This document shows positions 26,406-33,993 of a stretch of DNA of 64,000 nucleotides, piece by piece. The stretch covers positions 1-64,000 of the forward strand of contig NZ_JAQGLA010000017.1 in NCBI RefSeq assembly GCF_027853915.1, in the 5' to 3' direction. The notes under the pieces are model-generated. The model was given only the letters and a program-made list of their open reading frames with translations. It had not been told where the DNA came from and ran no database searches. The DNA comes from Saccharopolyspora oryzae (GTDB lineage Bacteria; Actinomycetota; Actinomycetes; Mycobacteriales; Pseudonocardiaceae). Positions within the stretch are counted from its first letter, which is position 1, and the number at the start of each line of letters is the position of its first letter. Made by a program: the position numbers and the translations under genes.

Positions 26406-27163
26406 ACCGACCCCCCGAAACCTCAGCCGTGCGGCTCGACGTTCCCACCACTGTCGGTCCGGATCCGTGACATCTCAACACGATCAAGGCCGCGGTGGTT
26501 TTGACCGCACTGCGTGACAGAGGTGGTCCCGGTCGACCCGGAACTGCGTCCGGGCGACGGTTTCCCGCAGTGCGGAGATCGTCGCTGTGGGTGGTCGGCG
26601 CGTTTTCTGCACCGATCAGGACGAGCAAGTCGGAGAACAGCGCAAAACGCTCGGCGGGGGAGCGGAAGCCGGGTGGCGTCGCGTGCTGAGCCCGCGCCGT
26701 CCGCGCGGCGCTGATCATGAAGTCCACCGAGGACGGAAGGTTGACCAGGGGTGGTGAAGATCGTGGATCTTCAAATGCACCAACGGTTTCCAGTCGACCA
26801 CGATGATGTCCGCGATCGTCGAGCCGGCGATTCGGATCTTCGTCCTACTTGGACCGGCGGGGTCCGTCGAAGGCGCCTGCGCCGGAGCTGCGCTGTCCGC
26901 GATCGGTGTGCCGAGCCGCCTGCGGTCCGGGTGGCGGGAAATCGCCATCCCGGCCCGTGCGGCGGCGAACCTGCTACTCGTCGCGGCGTATACGTTGCGT
27001 GACAATGATGTCCGCAATTCCCGTTGTCCGGCCGAATGCGCATCGTTTAGCAGTGTTCCGGCTGCCGTTCAAGGACTTTCCCGGAAGAACTTGGCGTTTT
27101 CTTCTCGCGTGGAAAGCTTCCACGCCTGACCGGACGCTTCCGACAATTCCGCGAAACGGAAGT

Positions 27164-27204
27164 TCAACAAAATGTTGACTCCAGTTGGATTCCGGAAGTA
27201 GCTT
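27164..27204 (+). promoter_or_regulatory. Permease promoter overlapped by a dyad
   Basis: -35 TTGACT (27175-27180) and a -10-like TAGCTT (27199-27204) are 18 bases apart. A perfect dyad TCAACA-AAA-TGTTGA (27164-27178) overlaps the -35. A repressor there could control the permease gene 248 bases downstream. Confidence 0.5.
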
Positions 27205-27267
27205 GCTCGTGCCTGACAGCGAAAAAGCGCTGCGGCACCGCGCTCTTCACCGGGGAGGAGGCAAGGG

Positions 27268-27436
27268 AACCGGCTCACCTGCCGGTTCACACCGGGTAAC
27301 GACCGCCCGCCGAGTCGGACGAACAACGCGAGGGGCGGAAGGGACAGGTGCGCCATTCGGTGCCGCCAGTCCTGCGGTCGATGAGAGCAGTCCGGCCCAC
27401 AGGTCCGCGGCGGACCGGGGCATCCTTTCTTTTTCC
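27268..27436 (+). promoter_or_regulatory. Structured 5' leader of the permease, possible attenuator
   Basis: The leader contains a perfect hairpin AACCGGC-TCACCT-GCCGGTT (27268-27287). A second hairpin, GGTCCG-CGG-CGGACC (27402-27416), is followed at 27425-27434 by the U-rich run CTTTCTTTTT just before the ribosome-binding site. GTCCG at 27390-27394 could compete for the CGGAC arm. This resembles a terminator/antiterminator pair. It matches no riboswitch class I could recall. Confidence 0.35.
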
Positions 27437-27451
27437 AAAGGGGAACTGGTC

Positions 27452-28852
27452 ATGGCATTGAATTCGCAGGGGGAGTCCGCAACCCCGGCGTCCTGCCATC
27501 CGGTTGACGAGAAGTTGCCTGCCAAACGGCTTCTTCCAGCCGCCTTCCAGCACGTCGGTGCGATGTACGCGGGAGTGGTCGCGCCACCGCTGATCATCGG
27601 TCCCGCCTGCGGCCTGGGCCAGCAGGACCAGATCGCGCTGATCTCGGTGAGCCTGCTGGTCGCGGGCTTGGCGACCTTGCTGCAGACGCTGGGCGCCGGG
27701 AAGTTCGCGGGCAACCGGCTGCCCTTCGTCAACGCCAGCTCTTCGGCCGGGCTCGCGTCCCTGCTGACGGTGGCGCACTCGGCGGCTCCCGGCCACCAGA
27801 TCCAGACGGTGCTCGGCGCGGTCCTCGTCGGCGGCCTGTTCTGCCTGGCGATCGGCCCGTTCTTCGGCCGGCTGATGCGCTTCTTCCCGCACGTCGTCAC
27901 CGGCGTGGTGATCACGCTGATCGGCGTATCGCTGATGACCGTGCCCGTCGCCTGGGCGCAGGGCGGGTCGGGCGCACCGGACTTCGGGTCCATGGCCAAC
28001 CTCGGCCTCGCGCTGTTCACGCTCGTCACCATCGTGGTGCTGCAGCGGTTCTCGCGCGGTTTCTTCAAGCAGATCGCCCTGATCCTGGGGATGGTCATCG
28101 GCACGCTGGTGGCGGCCCCGTTCGGCATGATCGACACCAGCACGTTCGCGCAAACCTCCTGGTTCGCGCTGCCCGGCCCGCTGCAGTTCGGCATGCCCGA
28201 GTTCCAGCCCTCCGCGATCCTCGCGGTGTGCATCGTGATCCTGGTGGCGATGACCGAGAGCGCGGCCGGGATGCTGGCGATCGGCGAGATCTGCGACCGC
28301 GAGGTCGAGAAGAAGGTCGTCACCCGCGGCCTGCGGGTGGACGGCATCGCCACCACGGTCGGCTCGCTGTTCGGCGGCCTGCCCACCAGCGCTTTCGCCC
28401 AGAACGTCGGCGTGGTGTCGCTGACCGGGGTGCGCAGCCGGTTCGTCGTCGCCGTCGCGGGCATGGTGATGGCCCTGCTCGGCGTGTTCCCGGTGCTGGG
28501 CGGTGTCGTCTCGCTGGTGCCGTACCCGGTGCTGGGCGGTGCGGGCCTGATGCTGTTCGGCAGCATCGCCGCCAGCGGCATCCGCACGCTGTCGCGGGCG
28601 CACTTGGAGCAGGGGCACAACATGTTCATCGTGTCGGTCTCGCTGGCGGTCGGGCTGATCCCGCTGGCCGCGCCGAAGATCTACGCGCAGTTCCCGCAGT
28701 GGTTCCAGACCGTGTTCGGCACCGGGATCGTCGCGGGCGCCATCGTGGCGGTGCTGCTCAACATCGTCTTCAACCACCCGCTGAAGTCCGCGACGCCGAA
28801 ACCGGTAGCGCAACCGGCAACTCCGGAACCCGCCCGGAGCGCCGGCGGCTAG
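27452..28852 (+). CDS. NCS2-family nucleobase permease (uracil/xanthine type)
   Basis: A 466-residue membrane protein of the nucleobase:cation symporter 2 family, importing xanthine, uric acid or uracil with protons. Family features include QHVGAMYAGVVAPPLIIG in helix 1 and FPHVVTGVVITLIGVSL. The substrate-site stretch MTESAAGMLAIGEICDR and GGLPTSAFAQNVGVVSLTGVRSR also appear. The NCS2 QH and QN landmark residues (QHVG, FAQNVG) are retained; the latter pattern is typical of xanthine/urate members. The ATG at 27452 follows AAAGGGG. The surrounding genes do not identify the substrate. Confidence 0.88.
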   Translation: MALNSQGESATPASCHPVDEKLPAKRLLPAAFQHVGAMYAGVVAPPLIIGPACGLGQQDQIALISVSLLVAGLATLLQTLGAGKFAGNRLPFVNASSSAGLASLLTVAHSAAPGHQIQTVLGAVLVGGLFCLAIGPFFGRLMRFFPHVVTGVVITLIGVSLMTVPVAWAQGGSGAPDFGSMANLGLALFTLVTIVVLQRFSRGFFKQIALILGMVIGTLVAAPFGMIDTSTFAQTSWFALPGPLQFGMPEFQPSAILAVCIVILVAMTESAAGMLAIGEICDREVEKKVVTRGLRVDGIATTVGSLFGGLPTSAFAQNVGVVSLTGVRSRFVVAVAGMVMALLGVFPVLGGVVSLVPYPVLGGAGLMLFGSIAASGIRTLSRAHLEQGHNMFIVSVSLAVGLIPLAAPKIYAQFPQWFQTVFGTGIVAGAIVAVLLNIVFNHPLKSATPKPVAQPATPEPARSAGG

Positions 28853-28872
28853 TACCCCCGTCCCCCGACCGT

Positions 28873-28919
28873 CGAGTGCCCCTCTTCGAGCGCAGCACGT
28901 GCTCGAGCAGGGGCACTCG
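28873..28919 (+). terminator. Terminator after the permease
   Basis: Eleven-base outer arms CGAGTGCCCCT (28873-28883) and AGGGGCACTCG (28909-28919) enclose an inner stem with TCGAGC and GCTCGA. Confidence 0.85.
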
Positions 28920-29100
28920 CGGTTTCCGCGAACGCTCCGAAGTCCCGCCGTTGGGCAAAGCGAGTGACGACGAAGGTCTGGTCTGCCGGGCCGAGTCGGG
29001 ATTGAGCCGTCCTCGTGATCGACTACGTCTGTTCGGCCGAAAGCCGCCGGGATACCCTTTCTCCCGCTGGGAGAAGTGTTGGCGTTGAAGGTGGTTGTTG

Positions 29101-30396
29101 GTGGCGGCGGTCCCACAGGAAGATCAGGTCCATGGCGCGAGCGACGCTGAGCTGATCGATGCTGTGCGCAGTGGCAGCGGCGAGGCGTTCGGGACGTTGT
29201 ACGAGCGGCACGTCGGCGCGGCGCACGCGATGGCCCGGCAGGTCACCAAATCGCAGGCGGAAGCCGACGACGTGGTGTCCGAGGCGTTCGCGAAGGTGCT
29301 CGGCCTGCTGCGGGACGGCAGGGGGCCGACGGAGGCCTTCCGCGCCTACCTGCTGACGGCGGTGCGGCACGGCGCGTACGACCGGGCGAACAAGGCGAAG
29401 CGGACGCAGACCGTCGACGACCTCGAGACGGTGCCCAACATCGACATCAGCCAGCCGTTCCGCGACGTGGCGGTGGAGAACGAGGAGCGGTCGCTGATCA
29501 CAGCGGCGTTCCAGCGGTTACCTGAGCGCTGGCAGATGGTGCTCTGGCACGTGGAGATCGAGGGCGAATCACCGTCCAAGGTCGCACCGATGCTGGGCAT
29601 GACGGCCAACGGTGTGTCCGCGCTGGCCTACCGGGCCCGCGAAGGCCTCAAGCAGCAGTACCTCCAGGTGCACCTGGCGAAGATGGCCGAGGAACCCGAC
29701 GCCTGCCGCTCGGCGATCGACCGGTTGGGCTCGTGGACCCGCGAAGGCCTGTCGAAGCGCGAGACGGCGCAGGTCAACCAGCACTTGGACGACTGCGACC
29801 GGTGCGCGGCGATCGCGGCCGAATTGATGGAGATCAACGGGTCGCTGAAGGTCTTCATCGCACCGATCGTGCTGGGCGGGAGCGCATCGGCGACCGGCTA
29901 CCTGGCCACCACGGGGAGCGGCCTGGTCGGTGCCGGGGTCATCGGAGCGGTGCGGTCGAACCCGCGCAAGAGCGTGGCGGCGGGCGTCGCGCTCCTCGCC
30001 GCGTTGGCCGCCTTGGGCATCGCGCTGGCCGCGAACGAGACCGACCCGCCCCCGCTGGCGGCAGCGCCGGTCACACCGGAAAGCCCGCAGGGGCAACAGG
30101 CTCCGGCCCAGAACCCGCCGCCAGCGGCCGTGCCCCCGGCGGCCCCGCCGCCGGCGCAGTCCACACCCCCGGAGCAGCAGCCAGGACAGGACCCGGCTCC
30201 CGAGCCGCCGGCGGAGGACGAGCTGTTGCTGCCGCCGCTGCCGCTGGTCCCGCCGGGCCATCAGCAGCACGTCACCGACGTCCAGGCGAAGCTGTCCCTG
30301 CCGCTGCTGAACGGCGTGGGCGCGGCGGTCGACCTCGACGTCGACCGGAACCGGGTCCAGTTGGAGGCCGACGTGAACGCGGGACAGCCGCGGTAG
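29101..30396 (+). CDS. ECF sigma factor fused to a zinc-finger and membrane-anchored tail
   Basis: A 431-residue sigma-70-family factor with an unusual long C-terminus. Region 2 is at about 12-85 (FGTLYERHVGAAHAMARQVTKSQAEADDVVSEAFAKVL) and region 4 at about 125-185 (LPERWQMVLWHVEIEGESPSKVAPMLGMTANGVSALAYRAREGL). An anti-sigma-like zinc motif follows: His228-x3-Cys232-x2-Cys235 in HLDDCDRC. One transmembrane helix lies at about 291-312. A Pro/Gln-rich segment and a short folded end complete the chain. It therefore looks like a sigma factor tethered by its own anti-sigma domain. The GTG at 29101 is 6 bases after GAAGGTGG; TTG codons at 29095 and 29098 are poorer choices. Release by proteolysis or conformational change is inferred. 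Confidence 0.85.
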   Translation: MAAVPQEDQVHGASDAELIDAVRSGSGEAFGTLYERHVGAAHAMARQVTKSQAEADDVVSEAFAKVLGLLRDGRGPTEAFRAYLLTAVRHGAYDRANKAKRTQTVDDLETVPNIDISQPFRDVAVENEERSLITAAFQRLPERWQMVLWHVEIEGESPSKVAPMLGMTANGVSALAYRAREGLKQQYLQVHLAKMAEEPDACRSAIDRLGSWTREGLSKRETAQVNQHLDDCDRCAAIAAELMEINGSLKVFIAPIVLGGSASATGYLATTGSGLVGAGVIGAVRSNPRKSVAAGVALLAALAALGIALAANETDPPPLAAAPVTPESPQGQQAPAQNPPPAAVPPAAPPPAQSTPPEQQPGQDPAPEPPAEDELLLPPLPLVPPGHQQHVTDVQAKLSLPLLNGVGAAVDLDVDRNRVQLEADVNAGQPR

Positions 30397-30414
30397 CACT
30401 GGAGGTTCTTCGCC

Positions 30415-30448
30415 CAGCAGCGTCCGAAGATCTCTTCGGACGCTGCTG
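30415..30448. terminator. Bidirectional terminator
   Basis: Perfect 14-bp arms CAGCAGCGTCCGAA (30415-30428) and TTCGGACGCTGCTG (30435-30448) flank a 6-base loop, between the convergent sigma-factor and TetR genes. Confidence 0.88.
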
Positions 30449-30495
30449 CCGTGCAGTGCTGAGCTCCGGGGCTGGAGCACGTGCTCGCCCCGTGC

Positions 30496-31128
30496 TCAGT
30501 CCTCCGCTGGGATCTCCTCGTCGCGGTCCGGCGGAACGCCGTCGAATCCGTTGGCCCAGTAGCGTCCGCGCAGCGAGAGGTCGAGGAGCATGCCGGTGAC
30601 CTCCTCCGGTGACAGCCGAGGTGGGTCGGCCTCCAACCACCAGCGCATCACCGCGATCTGCTCGCCCACCCAGGCGCGGGCGAGCACTTCGACGTCGATC
30701 CGCGGGGATGTGCCGTGGTGCTCGGCGCGCGCCTGGAAGACGTGCGCCGCTGCGGCGGTGCGCGCATCGGTGAATTCCTGCAGCGCCCGTCCATCGCCCT
30801 CGCCGCGCAGGATGACGCGGTAGACGTCGCGCTCCTCTAGCGCGTGCCGGAACAGCTCCAGCACCGGCTTTCCCGTGAAGCCCACCGACGAGGTCGGCAC
30901 CAGCGGCAGCAGCCTCGCGTGCAACTCCTCCAGGAGGTCGGAGACGACGCGGCTGAGCAGCGCGTCCTTGTCCGGGTAGTGGCTGTAGAAGGTCGCCCGG
31001 CCGAGGTCGGCGCGCTCGGTGATGTCCTCCACCGTCACGTTGGAATAACCGCGCTCCAGCACCAGGGACACCAGGGCGTCCCGCAGGAGGCGGCGGGTGC
31101 GGCGGGTGCGCCGGTCCTCGGTCGGCAT
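30496..31128 (-). CDS. TetR-family regulator
   Basis: A 210-residue repressor. The N-terminal helix-turn-helix is clear: TRRLLRDALVSLVLERGYSNVTVEDITERADLGRATFYSHYPDKDALL. The ligand domain ends with a TetR-typical helix pair. The ATG at 31128 follows AAAGG. It is divergent from an acyl-CoA ligase and acyl-CoA dehydrogenase operon, with a near-perfect dyad between them, so it probably represses that operon and responds to an acyl-CoA or carboxylic acid. The ligand is unknown. Confidence 0.88.
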   Translation of the reverse strand: MPTEDRRTRRTRRLLRDALVSLVLERGYSNVTVEDITERADLGRATFYSHYPDKDALLSRVVSDLLEELHARLLPLVPTSSVGFTGKPVLELFRHALEERDVYRVILRGEGDGRALQEFTDARTAAAAHVFQARAEHHGTSPRIDVEVLARAWVGEQIAVMRWWLEADPPRLSPEEVTGMLLDLSLRGRYWANGFDGVPPDRDEEIPAED

Positions 31129-31177
31129 GGCAAGGCCTTTCGTGGTTCTCGTTCCGGCCGGTCAGTTTACCCGCCCG

Positions 31178-31214
31178 TTGACAAGCCGTGAGTTACTAGA
31201 CATTGTGTCCAGTA
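31178..31214 (+). promoter_or_regulatory. Acyl-CoA operon promoter with TetR-type operator
   Basis: A consensus -35 TTGACA lies at 31178-31183. The dyad ACTAGACA-TTG-TGTCCAGT (31195-31213) has 7 of 8 arm positions paired, plus one flanking T/A pair. It covers the expected -10 region, which suits repression by the divergent TetR protein. Confidence 0.6.
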
Positions 31215-31247
31215 CTGGTCGACCTGGCGAAAATCTTGGGAGTCGGC

Positions 31248-32780
31248 ATGAACCTGGGCAGCTACCTCACCCGCAGCAGCAGCTTCTGGCCGGATCGGGA
31301 GGCGTTGGTCTGCGGCGGTCAGCGGTGGACCTACCGGGAACTGGAAGCGCGCACCAACCGGCTGGCTTCGGCGTTGCTCGCGCGGGGCGTCCGCCAGGGG
31401 CAGGCGGTGGCGACCTTCGCCGGGAACTGCGCCGAGCTGGTGGAGACCGAGATGGCCCTCTGCAAGGGCGGTTTCCTGCGGGTGCCGATCAACGCCAGGC
31501 TCGCCGCGGGCGAGGTCGAGCACGTGCTGGCCGACGCCTCGGTCCGGGTCCTGTTCGCGGACTCCGCGCACGTCGAGGTGGCGCGCGAGATCGTGGCCGG
31601 CGCCGGGCTGGCGTGCGAGGTGGTCGACTACGACGGCGACTACGCCGATCTCCTGGCCTCGGGAGAGGAGGAACCGGTCGCGGTGGAGGTCGCCGAGGAC
31701 GATCCGGCGGTCCTCAACTTCACCTCCGGTTCGACCGGGTCGCTGAAAGCCGCCGTGCAGACGACCGGCAACCGGCTGGCGAACATGCGCAAGCGGCTGA
31801 TGACTCCGGAGCGCCGGTCGGAGGAGGTCGAGCGCTACCTCGCAGCCGGGCCGATCACCCACGCCACCGGGATGGGACTGCTGGCGGCGTTCGCCCGCGG
31901 CACCAGCGTGGTGGTGCTACCGCGCTGGGATGCCGGGGAGTTCCTGCGAACCGTGGAATCCGAGCGGATCACCTCCACGTTCCTCGTGCCGACGATGCTG
32001 AACCTGGTGCTCTCGCACCCGGATCTGAGCACTGCCGACCTGTCCTCGATGACCTGCCTGCGGGTCGGCGGCGCACCGGTCTCGCCGCAGCGGTTGCGCG
32101 AGGCCGTCGCCGCGTTCGGGCCGGTCGTCATGCAGGGCTACGGGCAGGCCGAGACCACCAGCGGAGTCACCGTGCTCACCGCGGAGGACGTCGTGCGCGG
32201 CATCGAGGAGGACCCGGAACTGCTGTCCTCCTGCGGTCGGCCCGTCTACGACACCGAGGTGCGCGTGGTGGACGACAGCGGCGCTCCGGTGCCGGCCGGT
32301 GAGCTCGGCGAGGTGGTGGTGCGCGGGCCGGACTGCGTCCGCGAGTACTGGCGGGAACCCGAGCTGAGCGCCCAGACCTTCCGCGACGGCTGGGTGCACA
32401 CCGGCGACATCGGCTACCTGCGAGCCGACGGCTACCTGTTCATCGTGGACCGCAAGAAGGACATGATCATCTCCGGCGGTTTCAACGTCTACTGCAGCGA
32501 AGTCGAAGCCGCGCTCTACGAACACCCGGCCGTGTCGGAAGCCTGCGTGGTCGGCGTGCCGGACGAGACCTGGGGCGAGGCGGTGAAGGCCGTCGTCGTG
32601 GCCCGCGAGGTGGTGTCGGAAGAAGGACTCGTCGAGTTCTGCGCGACGAAGCTGGCCCGCCACAAGCTGCCCAAGACCGTGGACTTCGCCGCCGATCTCC
32701 CGGTGAACCGCAACGGCAAGGTCGACCGGCGCGCAGTTCGCGGCCGCTACTGGGCAGGCAGCGACCGCAAAGTCCACTGA
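31248..32780 (+). CDS. AMP-dependent acyl-CoA synthetase (class I adenylate-forming)
   Basis: A 510-residue ligase that activates a carboxylic acid to its acyl-CoA through an acyl-AMP. The phosphate loop is FTSGSTGSLKA and the A5-type motif is MQGYGQAETTSG. The A7/A8 hinge GWVHTGDIGYLRADGYLFIVDRKKDMIISGG and the catalytic lysine motif PVNRNGKVDRR follow. The ATG at 31248 follows GGGAG at 6 bases; the frame from 31203 lacks a ribosome-binding site. The next gene encodes an acyl-CoA dehydrogenase, so the product probably enters an oxidation pathway. The chain length or ring type of the substrate cannot be read from sequence. Confidence 0.9.
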   Translation: MNLGSYLTRSSSFWPDREALVCGGQRWTYRELEARTNRLASALLARGVRQGQAVATFAGNCAELVETEMALCKGGFLRVPINARLAAGEVEHVLADASVRVLFADSAHVEVAREIVAGAGLACEVVDYDGDYADLLASGEEEPVAVEVAEDDPAVLNFTSGSTGSLKAAVQTTGNRLANMRKRLMTPERRSEEVERYLAAGPITHATGMGLLAAFARGTSVVVLPRWDAGEFLRTVESERITSTFLVPTMLNLVLSHPDLSTADLSSMTCLRVGGAPVSPQRLREAVAAFGPVVMQGYGQAETTSGVTVLTAEDVVRGIEEDPELLSSCGRPVYDTEVRVVDDSGAPVPAGELGEVVVRGPDCVREYWREPELSAQTFRDGWVHTGDIGYLRADGYLFIVDRKKDMIISGGFNVYCSEVEAALYEHPAVSEACVVGVPDETWGEAVKAVVVAREVVSEEGLVEFCATKLARHKLPKTVDFAADLPVNRNGKVDRRAVRGRYWAGSDRKVH

Positions 32781-32792
32781 GGAGGGACGACG

Positions 32793-33968
32793 ATGACGTT
32801 CACGATCAACCCGACCTACGACGACAACCCGCGCCTGGCCGATCTCGTCGGGCGGTTGCGCGACTACTTGGACGGCGAGCTCGCGGAGTACGAGGCGGAC
32901 CTCCAGCTCACCCCGGAAACGCGGCTGCACCGCGACGTGCTGGAGCCGGTCTGGAAGCGCAGCCGCGAGCTCGGCTTCTACGGCATCCACCTGCCCGAGC
33001 GCTTCGGCGGGCAGGGGCTCTCGTTCACCGAGCTGGCCGCGCTCAAGGAGGAGATCGGTGCTTCGGGGCGCGTCCTCTCGCACTCGGTGCTCGGCGACAT
33101 GGGCGGCCCGCTGCGCGCCGGGGCGATCTTCGAGTTCGCCACCGAGCTCCAGCTGGAGAAGTACCTGCTGCCGGTGATCCGGGGCGAACGGGCTTGCTGC
33201 TTCTCGCTGACGGAGGCGGATGCGGGCTCCGACGTGCGCGCGATGCGCACCACTGCGACGCCGGACGGTGACGGCTGGCGGATCACCGGGCACAAGGTCT
33301 TCTCCTCCGCCGGGCCGTTCGCCGACTTCTCGGTGCTGGTCGCCCGCATGGCCGAGGCAGAGAACACCTACTCCGCGTTCCTGGTCGACCTGGATTCGCC
33401 GGGGTGCGCGGTGCTCGACGGCCAGACCCCGATGTCCGGTCAGCACATCGAAAGCGACATCGTCCTGGAGGACTGCTACGTCGGCCCGGAGCAACTACTC
33501 GGCCGCGTCGGCGACGGGCTGCGCGTCGGACTGGGCCGGGTCACGGCCAACCGGCTGCTGCACTGTCCCACGGTGCTCGGCAACGCACGGCGCGCGCTGC
33601 AGCTCACCGTCGATTTCGCCAAGAACCGCCACGCCTTCGGCGCGCCGCTGGTGGCGTTGCAGTCCGTCCAGCACAAGCTCGCGGATCTGGCCACCACTTA
33701 CTACGCCGCGCGGAGCATGACCTACGACGCGCTGGCCGCGCTCGACGCGGGCGCCAAACCGCGCGTCGAGGCGTTCATGTGCAAGCTCTTCGTCGCGGAG
33801 AACGCCTTCCGCATCGCGGACGAGGCGGTGCAGATCCACGGCAAGGCGGGGCTGGTGCGCGGCAGCGAGGTCGAGTGGCTGTTCCGCAGGCTGCGCATGT
33901 TCCGGATCCTCACCGGTTCCTCGGAAATCCAGAAGAACGGCATCGCCAAGGAGCTGCTCACCACCTGA
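32793..33968 (+). CDS. Acyl-CoA dehydrogenase
   Basis: A 391-residue FAD-dependent flavoprotein that introduces a 2,3-double bond into acyl-CoA. The middle-domain motif CCFSLTEADAGSDVRAMRTTA and the C-terminal helical domain with VQIHGKAGLVRGSEVEWLFRRLRMFRILTGSSEIQKNGIAKELL are typical. The ATG at 32793 has GAGGAGGGAC upstream and lies 12 bases after the acyl-CoA ligase stop. It shares that operon with the MFS gene that follows. Which subfamily (short-chain, branched or substrate-specific) it belongs to is not evident. Confidence 0.92.
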   Translation: MTFTINPTYDDNPRLADLVGRLRDYLDGELAEYEADLQLTPETRLHRDVLEPVWKRSRELGFYGIHLPERFGGQGLSFTELAALKEEIGASGRVLSHSVLGDMGGPLRAGAIFEFATELQLEKYLLPVIRGERACCFSLTEADAGSDVRAMRTTATPDGDGWRITGHKVFSSAGPFADFSVLVARMAEAENTYSAFLVDLDSPGCAVLDGQTPMSGQHIESDIVLEDCYVGPEQLLGRVGDGLRVGLGRVTANRLLHCPTVLGNARRALQLTVDFAKNRHAFGAPLVALQSVQHKLADLATTYYAARSMTYDALAALDAGAKPRVEAFMCKLFVAENAFRIADEAVQIHGKAGLVRGSEVEWLFRRLRMFRILTGSSEIQKNGIAKELLTT

Positions 33969-33993
33969 CCGGGCTACTTCACCTGGAGAGACG

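Larger units (their letters stand above)
26406..27451. other. Gene-poor kilobase; only regulatory-looking elements seen
   Basis: About 1,046 bases without a convincing gene. Short open frames exist on both strands (for example 26803-27129 plus and 26715-27017 minus), but none has a recognisable domain, a good ribosome-binding site or consistent codon bias. A perfect dyad GAAGATC-GTG-GATCTTC lies at 26756-26772. The last 290 bases hold the promoter and leader of the permease. A decayed gene is possible. Confidence 0.5.

Noticed and set aside
26803-27129. A 108-codon open frame in the gene-poor stretch
   Set aside because: No ribosome-binding site, no similarity to any family I know, and overlapping frames of similar length on the other strand.
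27205-27451. A known riboswitch (guanidine, c-di-AMP, cobalamin, ZTP, SAM or purine) in the permease leader
   Set aside because: None of the conserved core sequences I remember for these classes is present; only generic hairpins are seen.
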